Shown here one piece after another: positions 10,101-17,380 of a stretch of 32,968 nucleotides of DNA. The notes beneath the pieces are model-generated. The model was not told where the DNA came from, searched no databases, and saw nothing but the letters and a program-made list of their open reading frames with translations. Position 1 is the stretch's first letter. Every line of letters begins with the position of its first letter. A program made the position numbers and the translations under genes. This DNA is from a virus: positions 1-32,968 of the IMG/VR virus record IMGVR_UViG_3300021403_000038, one strand, 5' to 3'.

Positions 10101-10810
10101 GCAACAGTCTGTGCACGCGAGATCGACGGACCCTGGTTGATCGGGACGTTGATCGATGCGGGAATCGATCCTGATGGCCCCGCAGATTTTGGACTCGTGA
10201 TCGTCACGCTGCTTGGTGTCGTCGGGGTGGTGGTGTCCGAGGCGAACGGTCCGTTCGGGGTGCCTCCGAATGGCCCCTGCGTTGGCGCTGTGGCCGCGAC
10301 CGGCGTGTAGATCGAGGACGGCTTCGGCAGCACCGTCGTCCCGCCCAGGGTTGGCACGTCGGGAACGTCCGGCACGGTCTGGATCGGCCTGGGCGGCAGC
10401 GTCGGCGGCGGGGTCGGCAGCGACGGCGCGACCGGCACAGGCGGAGCCGGCGGCGCGAACGGGGGTGGCGTCGTCGAAGGCGCCGGCGCCTGTGGCTGAG
10501 CGGGCAGCGTCGGCTGCATGGGCGCCGGCGCCGGCGTAGGCTCTGGCAGCGTCGGCTGCGGGATCGGTTGCGGCGACGGCTGAGGGATCGGCTGCGGGCG
10601 CGGCGGCGCAGGGAACGGCGCCGGCTGCGGGATCGGCATCGTTCCGCCGAGACCGCCAAGCGACCCGATCAGGTTGTTCGACGACTCGAGGAACAGATTC
10701 CCCGGCGGCGGCTGGCTCAGGCTATTGATGCGCTGAGACGTCTGGTTGAACCAGCGGTCCGCGGAGAAATTCGTCCAGCTTTGCTGCGGGACGTCCGGCA
10801 GATCAGGCAT
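4187..10810 (-). CDS. Giant polyvalent virion protein with lysozyme-like, M23 and LPD-type domains
   Basis: A protein of 2207 aa, probably packaged in the virion and delivered with the DNA. In order: a Pro-rich segment (about residues 55-160); a lysozyme/glucosaminidase-like domain (about 240-375) with FALSVAKNESAYG, Glu272 being the likely acid; an M23 (LytM) domain (about 405-515) with YYYAH and GTHLHLGIG; a Gly/Pro linker; a long Ala/Arg/Glu coiled-coil region (about 950-1350); and a C-terminal part with FDRGGRIARVLNQFVPFFN near residue 1823. That last motif is typical of 'large polyvalent protein associated' domains of ejected phage proteins. The first two domains would open peptidoglycan at entry. 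It overlaps no neighbour and uses ATG at 10810. The first M23 zinc-ligand His seems to be missing. Confidence 0.8.
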   Translation of the reverse strand: MPDLPDVPQQSWTNFSADRWFNQTSQRINSLSQPPPGNLFLESSNNLIGSLGGLGGTMPIPQPAPFPAPPRPQPIPQPSPQPIPQPTLPEPTPAPAPMQPTLPAQPQAPAPSTTPPPFAPPAPPVPVAPSLPTPPPTLPPRPIQTVPDVPDVPTLGGTTVLPKPSSIYTPVAATAPTQGPFGGTPNGPFASDTTTPTTPSSVTITSPKSAGPSGSIPASINVPINQGPSISRAQTVAALQGTPLQDIAGQIWDLGVKYNVDPAFALSVAKNESAYGDPTVAPGQAKNNNIWDISNAAYGGTPNGTRWGQYPDKLTGAEAFYKLITTEYYPKGQDTIGSVMWGPNGSQTHAYAPLSENSADYPTRLLNTMTGYGTLPGADQSSTPAPVTQQAQPQTQPQNQPTTVFPLPDFKGPVQDHWGSVLGGSDLFAPRGTPVSVMTGGKVVESGYNSIGGNSVLIQGDDGLQYYYAHGDATPSVKVGDRVSPGQFLMPVGDTGDAKGTGTHLHLGIGPDIKLGADKYGGTGGDYDAVGLLQRTLDNSKKAPAATVSPAQSQPSTQITQTSDDPIANLDAIKTQAANIFSPQPKIPSQQMTQFTPQQDELAPSSTPTQSQRSYLDLFKNDQQDIGGIITSAVQRAISGITGGLMPPGGPPGGGDRGNQRRDEDQQTQNQFNPDTGDVGNLDLRNLSSDMIDRLFENPVTHEPGAIQQATGLYTSPPKTLEEAANRALADIQRRGIPFPGPGGSISFLQPGRSLRELNPLSKGPDAGALEDILGAVPGILGGGGHTSEDLVNPLRTAAAEAATGRTGAVSKLTQAGRELLDGIRANPDNPDLDIPISTLPQEIRQEIQDIGSAHGIYVNPSQTLNDLGKSLETIDRLSGGGEPIATEAARTATTTGGTPPPSPPTSSTAGDVFDEAAATGSSTTTASNPTGAGLQRNGLQSIWDSVVRNWFDQNTDLGNVQKDLARRVGPLSDDQRVADLTRLDPTHQAESVLEEMLSPSLTKMSQQELDEFDKFVELHTDRSANEGLAKIAERQALEGGIADSTTRRLDEANAELSRVQQEHAQALADQRAIDAGSGYRTRQSIGLDAAGQRVRDAQDALDEAHVNARDAAAAKAHADTLFGSKGELVRVPEIKDLAVAESDAKRANAAYNRLAARDESIPIAPKGQSNAVRAQYERRLASMGRQVGYAEDRVSRIRTALGENVVSRETNVNQAAEAAAAKARQTLSQEAQDLLKKVADGGVPTRMTSNLRRIADEHGIPVTSDTTPNDVIKALQKIRRNPPATPELAAAQVRLRYEQANLDRLQKAKSEGQRILDETLARAFQKVNKAQRDVDVANADLPKYAEAQGWAQLHGRVSRDPYTGDAIHYDDVIQRLKEMEDRYRGTPTWDKFTEGYRALHNVRVRQLNERVDAGILTPEARDALLDTYDFHTPTNMVDYVSDERPNVGALGRGSSFSVRNNGLQRYTPEGSSLEHESHLGATIREVYNHYNAIGRNRRTNAFINADNGGLRRIADNVDEYVSAGGKNGPLLEPDYKLKGNEQPVVAMVNGKRKEYVTSNPLLKEAIRNNSLGTDNKWINYMKLPAKLVRETAIQRNPKFLPVNMLRDTASTVLKEMAFGGPTVGGKNPATGRFEWDFRPTRGLGSTALNLGPAALTAAMTDPNDPDRGKKVAAALALGMGTRAGLNTNLGMGSSATRRFITVFLDNMAGLGTGRMTGQGVRALSEAGGRVGQSDLFRGGGPEATAEALRKLSRPNAFTVRNLGDLRQLADDAAFGFVKSFGQRLENIPRQVSFEQAKARGESNVQAALRAKDASVDFDRGGRIARVLNQFVPFFNVGFQAPAQLKRLVEENPLGALYAGMTLLGAPAAAAEAWNRSDPQRAKDYEDDPNYLTNQGIDIMLPGDQPQDAQGNRTPQKIHLAIPNEFMPFVTAGREAYNRLAGGPVSSASDLAGALGQELSPLGYGTSVSSVAQALLPPGIDTALQLGLNHDLFRGATIANQYSDASASNLGKTLAPLLEQYVTQIPGHETDRIRPSQVDFVIKDVLNGLGQQGLEATDALSGRQPQPGDAGNIPLVGGLAGRFVRTTGGQSWEDVRQPQQMLSNDLRQKLRSYGDYYEPSTVPSDIQKIPLRREEQVEYQRLTNQYFNQYLDQYSGSSNFGNTAIRKQMISDAMDRARAMAESQVLRQIRQNGSSLNDRLRNNSAAY

Positions 10811-10812
10811 GG

Positions 10813-12384
10813 CTACTGGAGCCTGAAGCTACCCACACCTGCGCCCGAGGTGGCGTACTTGGGCAGTTGCTGCTTGAACAGGTTCGCAGCGTCGTCCTTG
10901 TTGTAGCCCTGCGACTCCCACACGCCGAGGAGCATTTGCTGCTGGCTGGGCTGCAGCGCGTTCCACGTCTGCGGCGCCATCTGGTTGGGCGCCACTAGCG
11001 CGCCCTGCATCTGCGTCAGGTCTTGCTGGCTCGAGGTGTTCGCCCCTGTCGCCTGGTTGTAGAGCGTGTTGAGGTTCGCGGCCTGCGGCTGCACGCCGGT
11101 GGTAGCTCCGCCTCCAGGGATGTACTGGCCCGCGGCAGCGGCGACGAGGTCTCTGGTGCCCTGCGGCGTAGCGCCCAGCACCTTCTGGTACTGCGCCCAG
11201 TCCGCGGGACCGCGCAGGCCCGACAGCAGGGTGAGGTAGTTGTTGCTGGCGGTCTGCTGGTTCTGCCACTCCGTGTCAGCCTGCTGCTGCGCGCGCAGCC
11301 ACTGGGTGTACGCCTGCTCGTTCGCGGCGAGCGTTTGCTGCCCCGCCTGGGGCGCGTTCACGCCAGCCTGACCCGTCTGGCCCGGCGCGGATGGCGCGTA
11401 GTACTGGCCGTACAGCGTCGACATGTCCTGGGCCTGCTGCCAGTACTGCTGCTGCGCAGTCAGCGTTTCCTGACCCTGCCCTGGCCCCTGGTTCGGTAGC
11501 TGACCGTTCGGCGACGCAGCCTGGATCGCCTTGTTCGAATCGGCAACCCACTTGTTCATGGCGGCTTGCCAGTCGCCGCCGTTCGCGGAGTAGTAGTTCT
11601 GCTGGGTCTGCGCGTCGAGGTCGGAGAACTTGCCGCCGGCTGCGTTGGTGCCTGGTGCGGAGATCGTCTGCGGCGCGTAGTACATGCCCGTCGCGCCCGC
11701 CGCAGCCAGGGCCATGTTCTGCTGGTTGGTGTTCAGGTCGGAGTACGTCTTGAGGGAGTCGAGCGTCTGCTGCGGCAGTTGCGACGGCGGCGCCGACTCC
11801 AACTGCGCTGCTAGCTGGAATGGCAGCGTGTTGAGCGTGCTCAGGTTGCCGTTCCAGCCCATGGCCGCGGCCTGCTGCGTGTTGACGCGCTGCAGTTGCC
11901 CCGTGCCCGTGACGTAGTCCAGCTGGTCGCCCTGGGTGGCGTAGTCGTACGTGCTGGGATCGATGCGCAGGAAGGTGCCTGGCGTCCACTGCGACTGCTT
12001 CGGAGCGACGTAATAGCCCGTCAGCCCGGCGGCGCTCTGCGCCGTGCCGGCCTGCCCCTGGAGTGCGCTCTGGGTCTGACCGGCGCCCGTCCCGGTGTAG
12101 CCGGGGATGTACGCGTTGTAGCCCAGCGACTGGGTGATCGCCGACGTCGGCGTGCCCGGTGGCGGCGCCTGCGGACCACCAGCACCCCAGGTGTACGGAT
12201 CGCCGCTAGGAGCGTAGCCAAACGTGGACGCCAGGTTGCCCCAGTACGCGACTGCAGCCTGTGCTTTCTGGAAGGCAACCGTGTCCGAATCGCCCGCCAG
12301 CTTGGACATGTAGTACGCCTGCTGAGCGTTGGTGCTCAGCCCGTTGTTGATCGCAGTAAGCGCGTTGGCGTTGACGCTTGGCAT
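10813..12384 (-). CDS. Gln/Ala-rich repeat protein, probable internal virion protein
   Basis: A protein of 523 aa starting at ATG 12384 behind GGAGGGGG inside the end of the preceding gene. It is very rich in Gln, Ala, Gly and Tyr and poor in Lys. An imperfect motif recurs: FGYAPSG (56), LTGYYVAPKQ (121), ATGMYYAPQT (231), LYGQYYAPSAPG (324) and AAGQYIPGGG (417), with the last three about 93 residues apart. Each is followed by a Gln-rich helical stretch. I do not recognise the family. It is encoded between the 287-aa protein and the giant polyvalent protein, so a virion or ejection role is likely. Nothing enzymatic is visible. Confidence 0.6.
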   Translation of the reverse strand: MPSVNANALTAINNGLSTNAQQAYYMSKLAGDSDTVAFQKAQAAVAYWGNLASTFGYAPSGDPYTWGAGGPQAPPPGTPTSAITQSLGYNAYIPGYTGTGAGQTQSALQGQAGTAQSAAGLTGYYVAPKQSQWTPGTFLRIDPSTYDYATQGDQLDYVTGTGQLQRVNTQQAAAMGWNGNLSTLNTLPFQLAAQLESAPPSQLPQQTLDSLKTYSDLNTNQQNMALAAAGATGMYYAPQTISAPGTNAAGGKFSDLDAQTQQNYYSANGGDWQAAMNKWVADSNKAIQAASPNGQLPNQGPGQGQETLTAQQQYWQQAQDMSTLYGQYYAPSAPGQTGQAGVNAPQAGQQTLAANEQAYTQWLRAQQQADTEWQNQQTASNNYLTLLSGLRGPADWAQYQKVLGATPQGTRDLVAAAAGQYIPGGGATTGVQPQAANLNTLYNQATGANTSSQQDLTQMQGALVAPNQMAPQTWNALQPSQQQMLLGVWESQGYNKDDAANLFKQQLPKYATSGAGVGSFRLQ

Positions 12385-13248
12385 TTAGGTGCCCCCTCCG
12401 TACTGAGCTCCCTGCTGCTGGTGGAGTTGCAGCGCGTACGCCGTCGCAGTGTCAGGCGTGTTGAAGATGCCCAGGTGCTGGCCGGTCTTGCGGTACTGGT
12501 TGATTGCGTCGCGGTTCGACAGGATCCGCCCGTCGTTGCTGACGGTGGGGATCAAGACCTCATTCCCGTCGTCGTCCTGGAAGGAAATCGAGCGCACGGT
12601 GCTGATCGTCCCGTCCGAGTTTCGCACGACAGGACGGTTGTTCAGATCGATGTTGCCGGGCTGCACCAGGCCCGGGATCCGCTCACTGGCCCCCTGTCCG
12701 ATGCGGCTCAGAGACTCCTGCACGCTGGGCGTAGGCGGCTGGTACTGCGACAGGGGCACCACCGCTTCGGGGCCAGCTTCGCCGATAAGCGCAAGCGTCG
12801 GCTTGGTGACGATGCCGCCCTGCGCCATGGCCGGCACAATCGGCGTGATGTTCGGCGCCGACGCGGTCTGAGCCCCTCGAGGCAGGTACGGAGCGGGAAC
12901 CGGTGAAGGTGGGGTTGGTGGCGGCGCCTGAAGCGGAGCTCCACTCGCCATGCCCGGAGGCGTGGGGAGTTTCAGGTCTGGATACGCCTTCAATACGGCT
13001 TTGTAGACCAGGGTAAACCCCTCGGGCCCGAGTCGCTGCATCTCCTCGGCGCGCCCCTGGACGTTGGGCGAGCCGTCCGGATTGAACAGTTGCGCCTTGT
13101 AGTACTCGAGCTTCTGCTCGTCGGTGATCTGGGCTGCGAACGGAGCCACCCCCTGCGGCGCCATGGCGGCAGCGATGCGCGTCGCCGTCTGATCGATCCA
13201 GACCGCGAGATCGTTCGCGACGGCGTCCAGCTGCGTTTGCTGCGGCAT
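12385..13248 (-). CDS. Virion-associated protein with tape-measure-like [11 protein letters not shown] motif
   Basis: A protein of 287 aa that starts at ATG 13248, overlapping the stop of the 33-aa gene (ATGA). Residues 1-95 are helical, and a Pro-rich linker follows. Around residue 140 it carries [19 protein letters not shown], a motif normally found near the C terminus of phage tape measure proteins. The C-terminal 90 residues ([52 protein letters not shown]) form a module I know from virion and lytic proteins of short-tailed phages. The whole is too short to be a tape measure. It is probably a structural or ejection protein, and its exact role is unknown. Confidence 0.6.
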   Translation of the reverse strand: MPQQTQLDAVANDLAVWIDQTATRIAAAMAPQGVAPFAAQITDEQKLEYYKAQLFNPDGSPNVQGRAEEMQRLGPEGFTLVYKAVLKAYPDLKLPTPPGMASGAPLQAPPPTPPSPVPAPYLPRGAQTASAPNITPIVPAMAQGGIVTKPTLALIGEAGPEAVVPLSQYQPPTPSVQESLSRIGQGASERIPGLVQPGNIDLNNRPVVRNSDGTISTVRSISFQDDDGNEVLIPTVSNDGRILSNRDAINQYRKTGQHLGIFNTPDTATAYALQLHQQQGAQYGGGT

Positions 13249-13349
13249 CAGCGACTCTCCTTATGCCGCATCGCCAGAAACAGCGCACCGATGAGGACGA
13301 TGCCCCAGACGATGACGGACAGCCCGACCCATACCGTTCCTTCGTCCAT
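13248..13349 (-). CDS. 33-aa single-span membrane peptide between portal and virion genes
   Basis: The sequence reads [20 protein letters not shown] and continues through [13 protein letters not shown] to a TGA stop. It has a short acidic N terminus, one hydrophobic span (about residues 6-27) and a basic tail. Its ATG at 13349 overlaps the portal stop as TGATG, and its own stop overlaps the next start as ATGA, so translational coupling supports it despite its size. A tiny membrane peptide in the structural operon could be a holin, a spanin-like part or a virion membrane peptide. The sequence does not decide between these. Confidence 0.65.
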   Translation of the reverse strand: MDEGTVWVGLSVIVWGIVLIGALFLAMRHKESR

Positions 13350-15484
13350 CAGCGACCTCCCGGTCCCTGGGGCAGCATGTTAGGCGGCGGCATGGGTACG
13401 ACCGGACCCCCCGGTATCCCGCCCGGAGGCATGCCTGGACCGCCGCCACCGGGAGGGGGAGGCGCGAGAGGCATACCGCGACCGGGCATGGGTACCGGGT
13501 TCGGCGGCATACCGCCGACCAGACCTGACGGGGGCGTGCCCGGCGTGCCTGGCATAGCGGTAGGCGCCCCGGCGGGGCCAGGTGGCTGCGGGGAAAGGCC
13601 AGCCATCTCAGCCGCGCTCGGGTTGCCAGGGGCGTTCAACTGCTTGGCCTGGATGGTGCCAAGCTTCTGGAAGACCGCATCGTGGATCGCTTGCTGGATC
13701 TCGGGCGATTGCTTGAGATCGTGCAACAGCCACGACTGCTCCACCTCGTCGGGGTTGCCGCCCGCCTCGGTCACCGCGTCTTCGTACGTGATTAATTTCA
13801 ATTGCATTTTTTCGCCGATGGAGCGGATCTGGATGATCTCGTTCGACGGCGTGGAGGGACTCAACTTGACGGTGTAGCGGTGGATACCGTCGAGGTCGTC
13901 CGGCCCGATGCCCAGCCACGAGCCCTTCGTCTGACCGGCGCCGCGGCCACCCTTCTTACCCTCCTGCTCGCCCCAGGCATACACCTTCTCGGAAACGCGG
14001 TTCTCGATCAGCCACGACTCGAAGCCGGTCCTGTCGGCGAGCGCGACCTCCCCGTTGGACACAATCGGGTTGAAGGCTAGACCAGCGAGGTACGCAGCCT
14101 GATTCAGAGCGTAGCCAGACTGGTCCGCTCCTACTGCGCCGCTGAACGCCGCTGGCATAGCCCGCTCGACGAGCGCCTGGATGTTCTGGAGCAACTTGCT
14201 CGCATCCTGGCCGGTGGTGGGCTGGTCGACTGGAGCGACGTCGAAGGGGTAGAGCATGCCCGGCTCGAGGCGGCGCACGCTCGCGTTCTCGCGGCCATCG
14301 ACGCCGTACGGCAGTCCGGGGATGGCGTTCGGGTTCTGGGTCTCTTTCCACGACGGGAAGCCGGTCAGGAACGCGGCGTTGCCCTGCACCGTCAGCAGGG
14401 AGTCCATCAGCCTGAACAGTTGCAGGTAGCCGAACAGGACGCTCAGCCCGGCGTGCTCCGGCAGTCTGCTGCCCGTGGTGATGCCGAGGGCATGAAAGTA
14501 GGGGCCTCGCAGCGTATGCAGGTACGGGTCGCCGTAGCTGTGACGGGTGACCTTGCAAAGAGTCGCCTTGTCATAGCCGCGGGACTGCTGGTTCGGCCCC
14601 TGCAGGCAGATTACCTGAACGTGCTCGTCCCAGGCTTCGATGCAGCGCAGGTTGCTGGAGCCGGCGCTCTTCATCACGCGCGCCCACTCCGGTCGCGCCA
14701 GCTGCGCGGCGACGGGATCGAAAGCGCTCTCGGACTGGCGCACGTTGCCGCTGGAGTCCAACTCCGCACCGAAGCGCTCGAGCGCTTCCAGGTACGGCAC
14801 GTCTTTGATCTCGACCACGGACGTGTAGCCGTTTTCGTTCTTCGTGTAAAAGAACGTCTCCGGCGGCACGTCGGTGGTAGCTATCGGATAGGGAAGCTCG
14901 AGCTTGAGGTTCTCGGTGTGCTGGTCGTACGCCATGTCCTGGGCGTGCTGATCCAGACCGTCGTCCTCGAGTTTCTTCTGGTACTTCTCGGCGTCGTCGA
15001 AGTACGTGTTCCACACAGCTTGCGTCCGCTCGAGCGTCTTGAGGATGCCCTCGCCTTTGACCGCGAGCGCCCACATGAACAAGCGCGTGAGCTGCCTGCG
15101 CGCCTCCTGTTCTTGACGCTGCCACGACGCCTCGAAGAAACGCTCTCGCCTGGTGGAGTTCTCCTGGTAGACGTCGCCGAAGCCGATGGGACGGAACCCC
15201 ACAGTCGGCATGTTCACGCTGAGGGCCGCGGCCACGTTCTGGGCGATGTGTAGCGCCAGCGGAGCTCTGACCTCGACAGCGGTCTTGCGGTACGCCTCGG
15301 GGATCTCGATAGGGAACTCCATGAACAGCGAAGCGTCGATGTCGGCGTACAGCGCGTTGCGGTCTTTGAAGTCGCGCTCCAGTTGATCGGCGAGCTCGCA
15401 CGTGAGCCGCTGCATCGTCTCCTCGTCACTCGAGGACTTCGAGCCGAAGCCGCCGTCGCTGGACTTACGCGAGATGACCGCCAC
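13349..15484 (-). CDS. Portal protein with long Pro/Gly-rich tail
   Basis: A protein of 711 aa, expected to form the dodecameric ring through which DNA is packaged and ejected. It starts with GTG at 15484, directly after the upstream TGA. Size, an N-terminal region with ADQLERDFKDRNALYADIDA and RAPLALHIAQNVAAALSVN, and a place downstream of the large terminase fit portals of short-tailed phages. Residues about 590-625 form the usual helical stretch. The last 80 residues are almost only Pro, Gly, Met and Ala (for example GMPPNPVPMPGRGMPLAPPP), a low-complexity tail not needed for the portal fold. The call is from family-like sequence and synteny. Confidence 0.75.
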   Translation of the reverse strand: MAVISRKSSDGGFGSKSSSDEETMQRLTCELADQLERDFKDRNALYADIDASLFMEFPIEIPEAYRKTAVEVRAPLALHIAQNVAAALSVNMPTVGFRPIGFGDVYQENSTRRERFFEASWQRQEQEARRQLTRLFMWALAVKGEGILKTLERTQAVWNTYFDDAEKYQKKLEDDGLDQHAQDMAYDQHTENLKLELPYPIATTDVPPETFFYTKNENGYTSVVEIKDVPYLEALERFGAELDSSGNVRQSESAFDPVAAQLARPEWARVMKSAGSSNLRCIEAWDEHVQVICLQGPNQQSRGYDKATLCKVTRHSYGDPYLHTLRGPYFHALGITTGSRLPEHAGLSVLFGYLQLFRLMDSLLTVQGNAAFLTGFPSWKETQNPNAIPGLPYGVDGRENASVRRLEPGMLYPFDVAPVDQPTTGQDASKLLQNIQALVERAMPAAFSGAVGADQSGYALNQAAYLAGLAFNPIVSNGEVALADRTGFESWLIENRVSEKVYAWGEQEGKKGGRGAGQTKGSWLGIGPDDLDGIHRYTVKLSPSTPSNEIIQIRSIGEKMQLKLITYEDAVTEAGGNPDEVEQSWLLHDLKQSPEIQQAIHDAVFQKLGTIQAKQLNAPGNPSAAEMAGLSPQPPGPAGAPTAMPGTPGTPPSGLVGGMPPNPVPMPGRGMPLAPPPPGGGGPGMPPGGIPGGPVVPMPPPNMLPQGPGGR

Positions 15485-15703
15485 TCAGGTCTCCTCGGGT
15501 CGATACGGGCTGATGACCTTGTCCGCGAACATGGTCAGGGCTGTCGCCGCTTCGGGCGTCGTCCAGTTGTTGACCGAGATGCGTACCAGCATGGCGACGC
15601 ACTTCTCGAGCATCTCGATGCGCTGGAGCATGTCCTGCTGGTTCTGGTAGCTGGAGTACGCCTGCTTCACCCATCCACGTCCATTCGGAATTGGTCTAGT
15701 CAC
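15485..15703 (-). CDS. Small helical protein in terminase-portal interval, unknown
   Basis: A protein of 72 aa starting with GTG at 15703, overlapping the preceding stop (GTGA) and ending directly before the portal start. The centre (residues 18-48, QNQQDMLQRIEMLEKCVAML) looks like an amphipathic coiled coil, and the C terminus contains TTPEAATALTMFADKVISPY. I do not recognise it. Tight coupling on both sides shows that it is translated as part of the packaging operon. A small structural or assembly accessory is possible. Confidence 0.65.
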   Translation of the reverse strand: MTRPIPNGRGWVKQAYSSYQNQQDMLQRIEMLEKCVAMLVRISVNNWTTPEAATALTMFADKVISPYRPEET

Positions 15704-15849
15704 TCGGAGACTTCCTGGCCCTTGAGCATGGCGTGGATCTCGCGCACGAGCGTGAGCAACTCCACGAAGAAGTCGTCGGTCTTCATGGCTTTGACCTTCT
15801 CGGAGTTCGCCGCGTCACTCAGAATCTGGGCCGCACCGTGCTCGTCCAT
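15700..15849 (-). CDS. 49-aa acidic helical protein, unknown
   Basis: The frame begins MDEHGAAQILSDAANSEKVK and ends LVREIHAMLKGQEVSE. ATG 15849 overlaps the upstream stop as TGATG, and its own stop overlaps the next GTG start as GTGA. That coupling is the main support. The protein appears to be two short helices with no cysteines or membrane span. Its function is unknown. Confidence 0.6.
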   Translation of the reverse strand: MDEHGAAQILSDAANSEKVKAMKTDDFFVELLTLVREIHAMLKGQEVSE

Positions 15850-16058
15850 CACTTCTCCGACTCGTCCAGTTGCTCGAAAGCGTTGTCATTGTCCAACGCG
15901 CGACGGATTCGGTTGCCGACCTGCATCCAGCCCAGCGGATCAACGACGAGTGGCCGCAGGGCATCGGCACTGTCCAGGCTTACGAAGGCGTGCATGTCGC
16001 CCACACGGACCTCGATGTAGTAATCGGTCGGGATGTCGGTCGAGATCGAGCGCGTCAT
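15849..16058 (-). CDS. 69-aa protein downstream of large terminase, unknown
   Basis: The chosen ATG at 16058 overlaps the large-terminase stop as ATGA. Longer in-frame extensions would run through terminase coding sequence. The N-terminal half looks beta-rich (DYYIEVRVGDMHAFVSL) and the second half helical and acidic (VGNRIRRALDNDNAFEQLDE). No family is recognised. Position and coupling indicate a co-translated accessory protein of the packaging module. Confidence 0.65.
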   Translation of the reverse strand: MTRSISTDIPTDYYIEVRVGDMHAFVSLDSADALRPLVVDPLGWMQVGNRIRRALDNDNAFEQLDESEK

Positions 16059-17380
16059 CCGAACCTCAGCTTCGTCGGTTCTTCGGGGCGGGGCGGCTGT
16101 GCTTCGGCACACAGTCCGTAGCGCAGCGCGTCAGGAGCGTGGTCTTCGGTCTTCTTGCCTTTGATCTCGTCAGCCACGTCCTCGGGATCGAGGGGATCCA
16201 CGACCATGATCGGCATGGTGCGTGCGAGATTGGGTGCCGCTCCGTGGAGCAACTGCAAGCGGGCTGGGCCGTCATCGTGAGCAATGGCGCGGCGACAGAT
16301 CGCCCAGCCCTGCTTGCGATTGTTCATGCCCGGATACACGGGATTGACGCCGTGAGCCCAGTACACCGCGGCGATGCTGGGCCGCTCCGACTCCTTGCGG
16401 AGGTTGAACATGCTGGGGTCGAGGATGCACAGGTTCAGCTTCTCGTCGCCGCTCAACTCCACAATCCGCTGGGCCTGCTGCTCGTCCCGGAGTCCAGCGG
16501 CGTAGAGCTCGCGGTAAATGTAGATGCGCCTGGTTTCCGGTTCTCTGGCGAACCAGAGGCAGCAGAACGGCGCGGCGAAGCCGTAGTCGACAGCGATCCA
16601 GCGGGGCCAGTGGGGCGGAATCTCGAAGCTGGGGCAGATGTGCACCTGTGGATCCCACTCGGTGAAGTACATGCCTTCAGCGGCGACCCACAGCCCGAGA
16701 CGTAGCCGCTGGTAGTTGAAGCCCTTCAGGGAGTCGAGGGTCTTCAGGTACTCCTTGCCGAAGCTCGTCCAGGTGCGGGTGGCGTGGTCGTACAGCACCG
16801 GATTGTCCTGGTGGGTGGACTCGATCAGCTGGGTATCGCCGTCGTTGCAGCGCTGCTTGAGCCAGTGCTCCGGAGCGGACGGGTTGCAGTCGGCGATGAT
16901 CTGCTGGTAGCTCAGCACGCCGTTTCTGAGTCCGCGGAGGAGCATGCTCCAGTCGTCTTCGTCGAGCTCCGTGGCTTCCTGAACGTAGACGAGATCGAAC
17001 TCCGTGGAGCCGATCTTGTCAGCGTCGTCCATGCCCACCACCATGACGGTGGCGCCCGACGGGTAGCGGTACTCCTGGTCGCCGGTGTGGAACTGCACCT
17101 GATTGGGATGTGGCAGCACCTTCGTCTCGAAGGTGGTCATCGCACTCTGCGTCAGGCTCTTGCGCGTCTTGCGGACAATCGCAGCGCGGATGGGCGCCTG
17201 CATGGCGATGAGGTTCAGTTTCTCGAGACAGGCCCTGGATTTGCCAGTCCCGGCAGGTCCAGCGAGGAGAACCTCCCGTTCGCGCGACCGAAACAAATCC
17301 AGAGCCGCTCCGAACGGCTGATAGGGACGCTCCTCAGGAGTGGAGGACTCCCCGCGCTCGATAGTAGCAGTCTTGCTCAC
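16055..17380 (-). CDS. terL: Terminase large subunit
   Basis: A protein of 441 aa. GTG 17380 was chosen because it overlaps the upstream stop as GTGA. The N-terminal ATPase half has Walker A GPAGTGKS at residues 41-48 and Walker B with catalytic Glu in FDLVYVQEATELDEDD (about residues 130-145). The C-terminal RNase H-like nuclease half has Asp candidates in WIAVDYGFA and LCILDPSMF and near the end in EDHAPDALRYGL. The enzyme translocates DNA into the procapsid through the portal and cuts genome ends. The small terminase candidate lies two genes upstream and the portal four genes downstream, as is usual for the packaging module. Confidence 0.92.
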   Translation of the reverse strand: MSKTATIERGESSTPEERPYQPFGAALDLFRSREREVLLAGPAGTGKSRACLEKLNLIAMQAPIRAAIVRKTRKSLTQSAMTTFETKVLPHPNQVQFHTGDQEYRYPSGATVMVVGMDDADKIGSTEFDLVYVQEATELDEDDWSMLLRGLRNGVLSYQQIIADCNPSAPEHWLKQRCNDGDTQLIESTHQDNPVLYDHATRTWTSFGKEYLKTLDSLKGFNYQRLRLGLWVAAEGMYFTEWDPQVHICPSFEIPPHWPRWIAVDYGFAAPFCCLWFAREPETRRIYIYRELYAAGLRDEQQAQRIVELSGDEKLNLCILDPSMFNLRKESERPSIAAVYWAHGVNPVYPGMNNRKQGWAICRRAIAHDDGPARLQLLHGAAPNLARTMPIMVVDPLDPEDVADEIKGKKTEDHAPDALRYGLCAEAQPPRPEEPTKLRFG

